Program-made: the position numbers and the translations under genes
Part shown: positions 10,737-22,610 of the stretch, one piece after another
Layout: every line of letters begins with the position of its first letter
Position numbering within the stretch: the first letter of the stretch is position 1
Assembly: GCA_008638375.1 (NCBI GenBank)
Contig: CM018041.1
Location: forward strand, 14,899,716-14,963,715
DNA: 64,000 bases
From: Nyssa sinensis
Taxonomy: Eukaryota > Streptophyta > Magnoliopsida > Cornales > Nyssaceae
Reading direction: 5' to 3'
The notes under the pieces: model-generated
Told to the model about the DNA's origin: nothing
Databases searched by the model: none
Seen by the model: the letters and a program-made list of their open reading frames with translations, nothing else

Positions 10737-13700
10737 AGGGCAATATAATTACATTACACCCTTATCCACTAACCAACTTTCATGCAGCCAAATTCTGGTT
10801 TTAGTAAACAAGCAACACGAGCAAACTGTGTGCTTTATATATATCAGATTGGCGTGAGACCATGAGGGAATTTAGAGAGAGAGAGTGAGAACTTGGAGTG
10901 CAAGTTCATGTGTATGTGAGCTTGAGTGCGGCCTTCTAGTGTACCTGAAGAAGTCTGGGAAGATCCTGAGGAACACTGCGAGGTCCTGAGTCAAGCAATA
11001 GGAGAGAGGAGGCCACTGTTAGAAGGTATAATATCAAACTGCTACATTTCCTTATTTTGAATTTTAGAACTGTTTTGATCATTGTGGAGCTGTTAGAATT
11101 ACATGCATGCATTAACATCGACTCTAGGAACTATTTTATGCATACTGTGAGGGTTAGAAAGGTCTGAATGGCCAAGAAACCATGAAACCGTACACCGACC
11201 TCCATTGATGGACCTTGGAAGCACAGGTCTGAATCGACCCTAACAGAACGAAACTCTGAATATTGGGACTTAAAATAGACCCCAAGGGGATCTCAAAAAC
11301 CATAGGCCGAGACCCTAGAACCCAGTTTAAAGCCCTCAAATTTTGAGTTGCAGGTTACGGGTTTAGAACCCAACCTCTGAAGCAAACCATTATTCCACTT
11401 TTTTAGAATGGGGATCGAATCCCCTTGTCACTACAGTCACAACAGGCTAAACCACACTCAAAATGGTGTTGAAATGGCCATTTATGAGCCAGTTGCAGGT
11501 TCGGCTATTCCATCATAGACTGAGCATTTTGAGCTCATCCCAATCCATGAAAAAAATGCCAAACTGTTTCCATTACCCTCAGTGATCAACAACACCCAAA
11601 AATAGAGACTAAATGAACCCAAGAACTCACGAAATTAGATTTGAAATTTTCTGTTACTGTTCCCCGTCCTGGGGAAGACGATGAACAGTAATGGGTCGGG
11701 TATCGGGTCCTAAATCGGTTCGGGTCCCGACCCAACCACGGGCAGTTTAAACCGTTTAAAGTAAAACTACGTCGTTTTACTTGAGGGGCTTTTAAAATTG
11801 AAATTAGGGCTGACGTCAGCATTACATATTTAGCGAAATTACGGTTCCCTAGGAAGTTCTGAAATTCTGTTTTGACCCCAACAGGTTGACTATTTGTATT
11901 CTGGCCCAGACTTTGAAAAATAAATTCAAATAGGTCCCTGGGAAAATAAATAAATAATAAAATAATTAATTTAATTATTTTATTAATTGGATAAAATTAC
12001 CATTTTACCCTTGGACATTTAATAAATCAAATGAAGTCCAAATTAAGTAAATAAATAGTGTATTTTTACTATTTCGGGCATTCTGGACTCAACGGTGGAG
12101 TCCGATTTGTGGAACCAAGACCCAAAAAATAAAGACACTCAAATAGTAAATGACCGTATTGCCCTAATGATACCCAAGGCCAAATAAACACAAAAGATAG
12201 TCCAAATTAATTACGTCGGACGTTCTGGACTCAATGGTGAGGTCCGTTTTGTCAACCGGGGTTCTGAAAAACTAAGTCACCTAAAATATGAAACTACCAT
12301 TTTGCCCTCAGGGGTACCCGAGGCCAAATAAAAAGCCACGAAGGCTTAGGTTTATTTTCTTGGACGTTCCGAACTCAACGGTAGGGCCCGTTTACTCAAA
12401 TAAAATATCCTGAAGGCCGATGTAATACACTTAGCAACCTTAAGAGTGTAATTAAATAGTACCGAGAGAGTTAAATTAAATCAGGAACAGAACATCAACC
12501 CTGAATAATTGAGATGGGTTAATGACGATTAAATTTCTGATTTATAGGAACCTCCAAGGGGAAGGAGCAGGAGATTTAAATTAGTTGAACTGCCGAAAGC
12601 TATTTTTGAGGTAAGTAATTCTGGTGCTTTAATATGGGTTATTCCCAGCCAGTCACATTCATTTCTACATGCTGCCAAATTTGTACTCTATCACTACCTG
12701 ATGTACATGATTTGAGCCAATCGACTTGTGGTTATCGGTTATGCCTGATCTTTAGATTTGACTTGCTTGCTTACATCGTTGTGAGATTGATCATTGATAT
12801 TTGAGCATCATTGCACTATCATTCCATGACCTAGTCTTGAGATATATCCTGTTGATAGAAATCTTGTTATTCCACACACTTCGTGTTTTGTTGATTGTGA
12901 TATCAATTGCTTTGTACAGTTGTACATCCTGTGTGAAATTTTATTGGTCATGATATTTGGTATGTACTCGGGGTTGTGCTCAGTCATAATGGCCCATCTA
13001 TTCACAGATTGCGTGGGGGAAAGACCCTTTGGGGTCTTGTATGTCCTTCGGGACTTGTAGAGAAAAGAGCTCTAGCGTTATTCAGTAAGCCCGGGATAAT
13101 GAGGCGAGACTGAATGTGTGTTCCAGTGGGGTATGCCGGGCCCCGGGTGATTCACGCATTTCTGGGTTATTAGAACTCAATGATGATTTATTCTTGTATT
13201 CGTTGGATGATCATATTTTATGCCCTGTGAATGATCATATTATAGCAAGCATGATATAACTTTGATTGGCTAACGTTTTGTTGTGGCAGCAATCCATCAT
13301 GGTAGGCTAGATCCCAACTTTGATTGACCTTGTTATTGCCTCTTGCCTTATATTGGGATATGCCTCTTTTGGACCCTCGGGTCAATGTTGTTGTGCATCT
13401 TGGTGACTGGCTATGTATTCCTTGTTGCTCATTTGGCTATTGGCTATCTGTTATCTCTTTGTTCTATCATTTCCTTGGAGTATCCCTAACCCATGTTAAA
13501 GTTAGGAAATTACTTATTGGGCTATTAGCTCACCCCCCCTCCCTTATATTTTCAAGACAACAAGAAGTTAAGGGAACCCTCAGGCGCCTCAGGGGTCTAG
13601 ACTGCTGCTAGTTACTGGTAGCTATTTTGGCGAGTTTTGTATTAAGTTAAATATTGAAGGTCTTAATTGCTCCCATGTCACCACGGTCCTGGAAGGATGT

Positions 13701-13915
13701 TCTTTTTGGAGGATTTGTATTTAAACACTTATGTTTTTTTGGCATGTAACAAATGGTGAACTAACTATACTACCTAGGTGTATTTAATGACTATAAAATA
13801 TTTTGCTAAAACTTTACCCAGTATTTCAGATCCTTTTGGACGGGGAACGGCCCACGGGCCGCAAACTAGGGTCACGGACCCCAAATCCACATAGGGTGGG
13901 TTTTGGGTCGTGACA
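10147..13915 (+). mobile_element. Solo long LTR 2 (3.8 kb), TSD TTAAC
   Basis: Starts TGTAACACCCCGAA and ends GGGTCGTGACA, flanked by TTAAC at 10142-10146 and 13916-13920. It carries an (AT)n tract near 10700, antisense tRNA-like 'attgaaccc' and 'atcgaatcc' blocks (10475 and 11405), three 'ctcaacggtggagtcc'-type units (12090, 12230, 12380), a GAG/GTAAGT site at 12610-12616, and a long conserved 3' half shared with the copies ending at 28119 and 39338, including 'gtatgccgggcccc' (13130) and TTGTTGTGGCAG ending at 13289. No coding sequence; I read it as a solo LTR. Confidence 0.92.
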
Positions 13916-14062
13916 TTAACTGATCCTTTAAATACTTTAAGAATTATGTTTGATCAATCAATCTTAGTTCACTTAAAAATCTAAAATAATAAAAATTAAA
14001 GTTTTGATCACTTGACTTCACTTGAATCATTGGGCTTGAGTGCATCCACTTGCTTCAAGCCC

Positions 14063-16459
14063 TCTAATAATTAATTGTTTGACCCTCTAATAATTAATAT
14101 TTAATATGTTAATAATCTCTATTAATTAATAATATTTTAAGAAATCAACTTTGTTTTATGATGAATAATTCATAATTTTATTATTTAATAATTAATAACA
14201 TTTTTAAGAAATTACTTATAGTGTAAATTATTATTATAATAGAAAAATAAAAATGCTTATATATTTATATTATAGAAAGTTACTAGTAACTATGAGTTTG
14301 ATTATACTTTAAATTAAAAATGATATACATTTTTAAGTAAAATGTTCATGATCACCTTGCAAATATTTGTGTCACGCCCCGGGTCTCAAAGATCAGGTGA
14401 ATGGCCCTATAAATCAATGTCAAAGTAAATAAATAATTTTTGTATATCTCAAACCACCATGTAATCAGCATATTCTCACCTAAGTTTTCATAACATAAAT
14501 GTTCATTTGCATTCTATACATATAACCCAACAATGTTTTCATACATAAATTTTCAAAGTGTATTAATCTTGTGATTGGTATTTCTAAGTTAAAAAAATAC
14601 TAGTCTCATCGAGACTGTCGAGCCTTCGCATCAATATATAAAAACCATAGGGCCTTTTACATTCCCAAAAATAACAAAAGATCATAATAAAAGTTGTGAA
14701 TTTAATTACATTTCAAAAATAAACATAAGAGTCCAAAAGAGATATCCTTCTAATCCAGTCATCAAGGCACCAACTCCTTGCCAGTTACCTGCATCTGGTA
14801 GAGGTCAAAACAACAACCCCAGTAGAGATTCTAAAATAGGGAAAGTTAAGGTGGTGCAAAGTATAATCATGTGAAATGTGTAGTGTTAACACAAGTGTTC
14901 AACCAACATGTATACATATCAATAGGTTGTTCATCATGTTTTTCAATAATACAAACCATCAACCCAACCACAAGAAGAACATAATAATAAGTAAATAGAA
15001 TGATCATTATATAATCACACAATTGCATGCAAAATAATTTACTATTCAAGCTTCACGTTATTCCTCTCACTTAAACATAACCACTTTGTCAAATCACTTA
15101 ATGGTCCCCGAAAAAGTCTAGTACTTCACAACTACTAACCCGTTGGCTATGTACTACCACCCGCGCGAGATTACGGTTCGTAACTAAAGGGAGACACAAT
15201 CCCCATCACAAAATATTCCCCAGTATTTAATGTGGCCTCACAACGTGCCAATCTTTATTATCCCTTGTTCTAAGGATTAATTATCCACATTCCTGTCTTC
15301 CATTTCCATTTTCACATTTCGTCTTTTATCAATGTTTTCCACTTCATTTACAAAATGCCCAAAATCCATATCATTTCATTACTTATCACAAAACATAACA
15401 ATGCCGACATAACTTATAACTTTCAACAATCCAATCAATTAATCAAACATGGAAAATACGCATATACATGGCATTCAACAATTTCACTATTCATCACAAG
15501 GATATATCAATACTAGTGAGATCAAGATATTCAAAATTTTATCATAATCTAAGACATGAGCAATATAGGAAAATATGACATTGTAGAGAAAACCACAAGA
15601 TAGTAAAATGAATTATATTTCACATGGAAAACATCCAACCTTCAACCTAGTTTAAAATCCCTACCTCCAAATAAGTATGGATTTGTTGTAGAGAGAAAGA
15701 TTTCAAGATATCGGCTTCAATCCTTACCCACAAACCCTATGAAAGATTTTACATCATTTATTTCACTCAACTAAACTAGATCTACAAGAAAATGCAAGAA
15801 ATTTGAAAAAGAAATGAAAAACCCCAAATTTTACCTTTTGTTCTTGAAGAAATCTTGAAATTCTAACTTTCAATCGATAAGATTCTTCCTAGAAATGAAT
15901 TCTTGTAGTATGATGTGTTGTTATGGCTTAGAAATTCATGAAAATCCCGAACCCTAATTTCTCCCTTGGCTTGAGAGGGTTTGAAAGAGAAGAAAAAATG
16001 AGATTTGTGCCCATGTTGCTTTTCAATCCGCATTTTAAGTGTTCTGTCGTACACTCATTCGAATGAATAAGGTCTTGTTCGAACGAGTGTCATTCATTCG
16101 AACGAGTATCATGCCCTTATTCTGATTTCTATAATTCAACTTTTTACCGTTTTTCATTTATTCCCCTATATCATCACTCCATATTATATTATAGTATTTA
16201 AATTCTTTTATCTCATTATTATATTCATGGGGTTTATTATCATACAAAAGTAATATTATCCATTAGTTATTTTTTTATTTATTTTTTAATTTTACGAAAT
16301 GTTACATTGTGCACCACCTACATTTTAGTAAAAAGCAGTGTACTTGTACGAGATTTTTTTTGTTAATATAAAATGTTTTAAATTTAAAAATTAATATTTC
16401 CATTAATTAATATTTTTTAATCTTTTAAAATTTATTAATTATTAGAGGGTTGACAGTTT
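14063..16459. repeat. AT-rich inverted-end repeat, split by solo LTR 3
   Basis: Left end 'ccctctaataattaat' occurs twice (14063 and about 14088); the right end 'attaattattagaggg' (to about 16459) is its reverse complement. Interior parts resemble the reverse complement of 23150-23372, sharing 'aagaaatcaactttgttttat'. Without the LTR inserted at 14370-16306 the element is about 460 bp. No clear target duplication was found. A MITE-like element is likely, but the class is unknown. Confidence 0.5.
14370..16306 (-). mobile_element. Solo long LTR 3 (1.9 kb), reverse orientation, TSD TTGTG
   Basis: On the minus strand it starts TGTAACATTTCG and ends CCCGGGGCGTGACA, the family termini. TTGTG is at 14367-14371 and 16307-16311; on the left it overlaps the terminal TG, which suggests loss of one TG unit by slippage in a 'ttgtgtgtcacg' junction. 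It is shorter than its relatives. The minus strand has the same late block order, with a CACCACCTTAACTT and then a GATGCAG/GTAACTGG block near 14790. Short ORFs are not convincing genes. Confidence 0.8.
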
Positions 16460-16913
16460 TATGTACAACATCAACTATCAAACTTTCAAGTTCAAAAAAT
16501 TATTTCTACTTTATATTTACAAAAACCAATCAAAATTCAAAATATCTTTGCTTGTTTTTTTATTTGTAATGTGAAGGAGTAGATATGGATGAAAAAAAAT
16601 ATATATTAAAATTGCTAGCTCAAGTAATTTTAGGAGAGATTGATTTTATTTATATTTGAGAATTTTACTTTTATGAATTATCTATCAATAAATATTATAT
16701 TTTATTTTATATTTTAAAAAAACTATTATTTGTCATTTTGAATTATTAAAGATACATGTAATAATAATTAACTTTTGTAGATTTTATAACAATAATATTA
16801 AATTTTATTAGTGAATTTTAAGTTGTCTCATAAACACAAAATCCTAACTTCGTCCTTACATATATATGCAACCGTTTATATATTGCCAATGTAAAAATGA
16901 CTAAGTACATTGT

Positions 16914-16953
<40 letters not shown>

Positions 16954-17700
16954 ACCGTTTATATATTGCCAATGTAAAAATGACTAAGTACATTATAGCA
17001 AATGAATTGATGTATCACATATAATTAGCTAGTGCACTATTCATATGTAATTAAAAATTACATATGAATGTCACATGATTTGTTACAATAAAGAATGACT
17101 TTCGTCATTCATGAAGGCCGAGTTTATAAGAATTTGATCGTGCATGTAGTACATATTTACACGTGTGCAACTGTGTATATTGTACAAATAATTGAATTCT
17201 TGCAAATTCAACATTTGTAAATGATCATAAAGTATTTGAAGAACTCTTTTTAAACAATTTGTTTAGGATAATGTAGCACTTTTTAAAAATATAAATTTAT
17301 ACAAAAAATTAATTAAATTAAAAATAATGACATTAATTTTTTTCGTGATATCTAATAATTACAAAGATCTTATCCGTAATTTTTAAAATTATACTAACTT
17401 TTTTTTTATCAAAATTATCAGAAGACAGACATTAATTAAAAACTTGAATTTATTATTTTATTCTTAGATATTATCTAATAATATACAAAAATTTTTGTTA
17501 TAATTTTTTTAAAAATAAAAGATTAATTTAATATACAAAAGTGTTATAGTCAAATAAAAAATTTTGATTGAGTTCTAACAGGATTAATAATGAATTTTTA
17601 ATAAAAAATATTTATATATTATTAATATAATAGAAAAGAGATAAGTATAATTCAAAAAATATATATAAAAAATAAAAATTATAATTGTTAAATAATTTAA
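16460..17700. other. AT-rich intergenic DNA
   Basis: No gene or bounded element is recognised apart from the (AT)n-bridged duplication at 16865-16994. The sequence is very AT-rich with many TTTTTAAA-type runs, typical of plant intergenic DNA or matrix-attachment-like sequence. Confidence 0.5.
16865..16994. repeat. Duplicated 47-bp unit separated by (AT)n
   Basis: The unit starting 'atatgcaaccgtttatatat' and running through 'gccaatgtaaaaatgactaagtacatt' occurs at about 16865-16911 and again at about 16947-16994. An (AT)n microsatellite (about 16917-16950) lies between. This looks like slippage or unequal exchange at the microsatellite. Confidence 0.85.
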
Positions 17701-18008
17701 AAAAAAATTGGGTGTGATCACCGCATTAATCTCTGAGAGAGAGTATGAGAGATAGAGATTAGGTCAGGCTTGATTTGATGGGGGGCATCTCGTCCGACTT
17801 GGGGCTAGTTCATTCACCTAAATTACCATTTAATCCTTACAGTAAAACAGTTGATTGAACAGGGATAAATTGGTCTTTTCAACTACGAAGACCACCTACT
17901 AAAAATTAAAAATCCTTGATCAACAAAACCCCTTTTTCTCAACCACACTATTGATAAAATCTCTCTCTCTCTCTCTCTCTCTCTCAAAGGTAGTAGAGAC
18001 ACTTGGTC
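17701..18008 (+). promoter_or_regulatory. Putative promoter/5'UTR of the DVL-like gene
   Basis: This interval is less AT-rich than its surroundings and ends in a (CT)n tract at 17961-17985, then 'aaaggtagtagagacacttggtc' up to the ATG at 18009. Pyrimidine-rich tracts just upstream of the start are common in plant 5'UTRs. No unambiguous TATA box was seen. The assignment rests on position upstream of a recognisable gene. Confidence 0.4.
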
Positions 18009-18174
18009 ATGAAGGAAGACAACACAAGCTCCTGTGGCCGGCACGTGAGACACCCGTGCAGATCATTTGGCCGGAGATGTAGTAGGCTAGGTGAAGGAGC
18101 AGAGGGCAAGGTTTTACATACTCCGCCGATGTATCACCATGTTAGTGTGCTGGAATGAGTGTGGAGACACTTAA
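18009..18174 (+). pseudogene. DVL/ROTUNDIFOLIA-LIKE small peptide gene, 1-nt frameshift
   Basis: This is the one host gene I recognise. From the ATG at 18009, 27 codons run to 'SFGRRCSRL' (to 18089). One extra G at 18090 then shifts the frame; from 18091 the other frame reads 'VKEQRARFYILRRCITML', then 'VCWNECGDT' and TAA at 18172-18174. Together these match the RTFL/DVL domain (CSxxVKxQRAKFYIxRRCxxMLVCW), close to the ROT4-type. The family encodes intronless plant peptides of roughly 50-55 residues, associated with the plasma membrane, that restrain cell proliferation in lateral organs; the length here fits. The downstream frame has a TAG at 18088-18090, so no in-frame start can rescue the domain. 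Read literally, the product is a 49-residue peptide (stop near 18156) without the domain. All other domain residues are intact, so a recent lesion, an allele or a sequence error are equally possible. Identity is near certain; status is not. Confidence 0.87.
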
Positions 18175-19490
18175 AAAGGTGTTCTGCACTACCTTTTAAT
18201 ATATGTCTTATATACAAGTGTGTATATATATATATTAGAATATAGACCAGAGTGATCCTTTGGAAAATTTTGATCATAAAAGTGCAGCACACTATCATAT
18301 ATGTTATAATTCATGATACTTTTGTTTAAGAATTTCTGATTATATTAGCTATGTATATATGTATTGCCAAGGTGAAATTACAATGAATTTTGGTGTACGA
18401 TGCAATTTATTTCTAAAATCATGATGTGGATCTTGATGAATTTTGGATTTTTTTTTTTAACACTGAAAATAGGATGCTGTTTGTGTTCTTTTTTTTTATT
18501 ATTGATAATTGATATCTCAAAAAACTGTGATTTGATTGGTTATGATCTGTGTTTATATATATAGTTTTTTTCTTTTTTTAGGTAATTGGTGTTTATATAT
18601 ATAGTTAGTGTCTATATATATTTATCTATCAATATATATAGGAAATAGCCACTCCTCCGTATCCACTTGTGCTCCAAAATATTATTAGTTTAAGGGCCAA
18701 AATCATGTTTTTTTTTTTTTTTTTTTTTTTGTTGTTTTTTTTGGCTTGCAAATAGAGAGAGAGAGAGAGAGGGTCCAAGAATAGAGCTGCCTTGTATATT
18801 TATATATTCTTTTTTTTTTTTTTTTAATTTAAGAATCTCTTATTTTATTTTAAAATGTATTATAATAAAAGTTCATCTTGAAAAGTTAATATATAAATTA
18901 TTATAAAATATTTAAATCATCATTTTTACTAATTTAGTGTAAATGTACTATTCAATAGGAAAGAATTCCTATTGTTAATTTTAAATATATACTATTATTC
19001 AAATGTGAAAGTATTTAATACTTGTCCTCCTTAAAAGGTTGATTTTTAAAAAAAATGACTCTTTTTATGGGACATATAGTTAAGTATATATTATTAGACA
19101 TGTAGTTCACGAGTATAGTGCCAAATTCAAAAATCTAAGTTAGGAGAGAGTGAAATTAAAAATATTAAAATTTGAAAGAGTTTTTATGAATATATTGAAA
19201 GATTTGGGAGGAAAAAGAAGATAAATCTTATTATGTTTAAATATTTTAATAAAATTAGAAATAAAAAATATAATATTAAAATTTTTAAAAAAATCAAATT
19301 TTATTCTATTAAAATATTTTAATAAAATTAAAAATAAAAAATATAATATCTAAATTTTGAAAATGCCATGTCTCAAACTTGTCTCAGCCATCCAACTCTG
19401 AACGAGTATATGTATATTAATGTACACTTAACTATGTGTCTAATAATACATATATATATATATATATGCATAAATTATTTGGCTGAAGAA
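18175..19490. other. 3' flank of DVL gene and AT-rich intergenic DNA
   Basis: Just past the stop, 'aaaaaggtgttctgcactacctttt' can form a short stem that may lie in the 3'UTR. Further on there are TA microsatellites (18225, 19448), two long T runs (18471 and 18710-18730), a (GA)n at about 18753-18770 and otherwise AT-rich sequence without ORFs. No polyadenylation site can be fixed. Confidence 0.4.
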
Positions 19491-20465
19491 GTCGCACATG
19501 TATGGTTAGGGCATTACCTATTATCCCTATTGGCTGTAATAAGATGATGATTTTTAGGTTGTAATAAGTAGGAGTTTAATGGGATGTTGTTAATGTAAAT
19601 GACATGTAAAGTTACAGCAAATGCATTCGATTCAGAATAGTGTGTGGGATGTGATAAGCATGGCGTCAATGAGTTGATAAGTAGAAACTAATAGAAAGTA
19701 CAATTATTACAAGTGACAGGAGGATCTTTGCCTCCGTCACGTTTTATAACTCAGTGGGTCACTCAGAAGATTATTTTAAAAAAGAAAAAAGAAATTCGGT
19801 TACACTAAGGCGTTCAATTCCAATTAAATAAAGTATAATCATACGAGTGAACGTAATCATCTGGATATCATGTACAGAGCGTAAGAAACATGAAATGTAT
19901 GAACTGTCGAGTATAAAAATAAGATTGCAAGTTATAGCTATTTTTGATTAAAAATGATGTTAAAAATTTACGTTTGTTTATATTTTTAAAATAAAATTTT
20001 TAATTTTAAAACGCAGAATATGTGTTAGATAAGTTGTTAATTTTAATTGTTTATAATTTAAATTATTAAATTCTAAGAAATATTTTTTATACATGTAAAT
20101 TTTAATTTTTTTTTAAATTAATACATCCCAGATTTTGGCTCAACCCTAATCTTTACACATCATTTCTCTAATTTTTTACCTAAAATTTTGGTCTAATAAA
20201 ATTTTGAAAATTTTCTATATCCTATTTTTCTTATCTGATTCAGCCATTTTGTATCACCATACATCGTTTAAGATGTGAAATTAGGATGATAAATTTATAA
20301 AATATAGTAGTGTTGTTTTTCATTTATTCCTCATTTATGAAGTTGCAATAATAACCAGTATAATTCCAAAATTGAAAGTCTTTTTTAATGAACTTAAAAA
20401 ATGCATCAGTTTACTATCATTTTTACAGTCAAAATGAATGCTCCAACAATCCCCATCCCATCCAG

Positions 20466-20496
<31 letters not shown>

Positions 20497-21219
20497 TATA
20501 TATAGTGGACATGCCCCATAAAATTTATTGAAGTTGTGTGTTAACTCGTGAGTTAACTGAGCTGAGTGGCCATTTCACTTTAAAGGCCAACCAGTTGGGT
20601 ACCAATCCCATCATTCAAGTGTCACTATACATAGGACGTAATGTAAGTTGAGAGTATCAGATACCTTTCAGATACACTGGCTTTAATGCTCCTCCATTGC
20701 CCTCTGATACATACACATCACAAATGGCCTGTGGGACCTGTTATTATACGGTAGTTGTTTACTTCTTTAGTTCTTTTTTAGCCTTTTTCAAAATAATTCT
20801 TCCTCACATAGAGCATCTTATATTTCTTGTTTAGAAATTTCTAGATTCAATTTTTTTTCCTCTTTTTTTATTTATTTAATTTTGTAAAATTTTCCCCAAT
20901 CAACCTATAGGATATGTAGTCTTTTTCTCGCAAGAAAATTTTTGACGAAACAAGCGCATAACATGCTATAATGTGATATCAATGTAAGATTCATATGATG
21001 TCCATATCAATACGGACATCATAATGATCATCACAATATAGGATTATCACACAATGCGATGGTCATACGAAACTTCACGTAACAACACTGGACTTTTTTA
21101 CCTTTTTAATAACTCACACTTGAAAATTAATTATGATACCAATGAGTTCTAACTCAGTTTGTATTACTCAGTATTCCCAATGAAAAAGTCTGATAATCAA
21201 GTCCCAATAAGGATACGCT
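19491..21219. other. Unassigned intergenic DNA
   Basis: Nothing gene-like is seen. 19500-19790 and 20500-20760 are closer to balanced base composition than their surroundings but carry no ORF. A TA/CA microsatellite lies at 20465-20503. Confidence 0.4.
20994..21023. repeat. Perfect 10-bp inverted repeat
   Basis: tatgatgtcc (20994-21003) and ggacatcata (21014-21023) are exact reverse complements around a 10-nt loop. No gene adjoins it, so no function is proposed. Confidence 0.75.
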
Positions 21220-21236
21220 GGGGGGGGGGGGGGGGG
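21220..21236. repeat. Poly-G run of 17
   Basis: An uninterrupted run of 17 G residues in an AT-rich stretch. It is a homopolymer of uncertain true length in any assembly. Confidence 0.85.
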
Positions 21237-21519
21237 AGTAAAATATTGGATAATTTTCAACGTTTGAGCTAGACTCAAGATTTTGGAGGAGAGTCTCCGT
21301 TAACTTGGACTAAAGGAAAAAGAAAACTAATTGTGATTTTATTTCACTTTGTTTCACTTTTGATATACATGACTTGAGAATGACTACATGTATTTGTAAA
21401 AATTATTATACAATGTCTAACCCAAAACATTTTAACGCAAAAAATTGCTAAGTGTTTTGTTAACAAAAGTGTCCCTCCAAATAAAAAATACGGTAAAAAC
21501 ATATTGGTCCTACCCTTCT

Positions 21520-22080
21520 TGCACCGAGCTACATGCTATGTCATCACTTTTTTTTATTTTGGAAACTTTAAAATTAAATAACTTGCAATATATAAATCTA
21601 TTTTTTTTTATAAAATTATATAATTGGACTCTAAACATCTAGATATATCAAGCAAAATCCATATTGCATAAGAAATTATGCCCAAAAAAATTTTATTTTT
21701 TCAATAGACAATTTTTGTTGAACTTGTTATGTGGACAAAGAATTTACTGTAAAATTTCTCTATTCTGCGGACAAAAATTTCTCTGTCTAGAGAATGTAAC
21801 TTACATAGAGAAATTTCTTAAACAAAAAAATTATTATACATGTTTTTAACAATGTGTTGAACAATCTTTGTTCCTTAAGAAAATGTAATACTCCAACATT
21901 AATAAAACAAAAAAAAAAATTAGATAGAGAAAAGAATACACAACTAAAAAATATAAACAAAGAATGTTCCTTGGACAGAGAAATTTTATTTTGAAAGTGA
22001 TAACGGTGAATTATTGCAACTTTATTGAGAATCAGTAAAATGCCATACCAAAAAGAAAAGAACACAACTAGTTAAAATCT
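21520..22080. repeat. Dispersed AT-rich repeat, copy 1
   Basis: Shares 'catcactttttt', 'aaattaaataactt', 'aatatataaatcta' and 'tatcaaacaaaatccatatt'-type blocks, in the same order, with 29395-29770 and, more weakly, with 43810-43960. It includes several short 'agagaaatttct'/'gacaaa' motifs. Boundaries and class are unknown. Short ORFs here are AT-rich and unconvincing. Confidence 0.45.
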
Positions 22081-22284
22081 ACTATTTATAGTACACTGCT
22101 TCATCTTCTACTAGAAAATAAATACCTCAGCTATTGAAAATTAAACAAAACTATTGAGAATCACCCCATTAAAGTATTGAAGGGCACCAAGGAGTACAAA
22201 AGTGGACCTCACGGAGTACAAATTCCTCCTGTGTCTCATTTTTAATCGCAACACCCCCTCTTTTTCTTTCTAAAAGTCTCAACA

Positions 22285-22610
22285 GTCTTATCCATCAGGT
22301 TCACTATGTATTAAAGAGAATTACAAAGAACAAAATTTACGTAGTTCGGTAAGATGCTTACGTCTACGGACAACAATAATTAGTTCACTATGTATCAAAG
22401 AGATTACAAAGAGCAAAAATTTTCAAAACCTGAAACCCCTTATTCCCCAACGACGTCTCTCCTCCAAAACCCTAAAAGATAATACCTTTATATAAATGCG
22501 TTACAACATAAAAGAAAAACAAGTTCAAAAACAAAAGCTGAGTTAACACATTGTCAATTTTTCAGGATCATGTCGAGTCACAAACAGGTCATCAAAAATT
22601 TGAGTGAATT
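22285..22610 (-). mobile_element. Copia-type LTR fragment, minus orientation
   Basis: Contains 'tacgtagttcggtaagatgc', then 'ttacgtctacgg' and a lower 'accctaaaagataatacc...tttatataaatgcg' block. This is the usual look of a plant Ty1/copia LTR read backwards ('gtggttcggcaagatgcctacgtccacgg'). The phrase 'gttcactatgtat(t/c)aaagaga' occurs twice (22301 and 22384). Ends were not resolved. Confidence 0.45.

Larger units (their letters stand above)
6128..14062 (-). mobile_element. Interrupted gtcgact-family LTR copy (pieces 6128-6403, 9325-10146, 13921-14062)
   Basis: The three pieces, read together, are a second minus-oriented copy of the LTR at 4452-6060: 'cccaagagagggtgaattagg', the 'gaggttcggaaagcttcctacg' block, gtcgact motifs near 9700-9870, and a final 'cttgagtgcatccacttg'. 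It is split by two solo LTRs, each with its own 5-bp target duplication (ACAAG and TTAAC), so it predates both. Its right end runs into an AT-rich repeat and lacks about 18 bases relative to the other copy. Confidence 0.62.

Noticed and set aside
10486..10857. 123-codon ORF with an Ile/Tyr run.
   Set aside because: The run comes from the (AT)n microsatellite in solo LTR 2; no protein family is recognisable.
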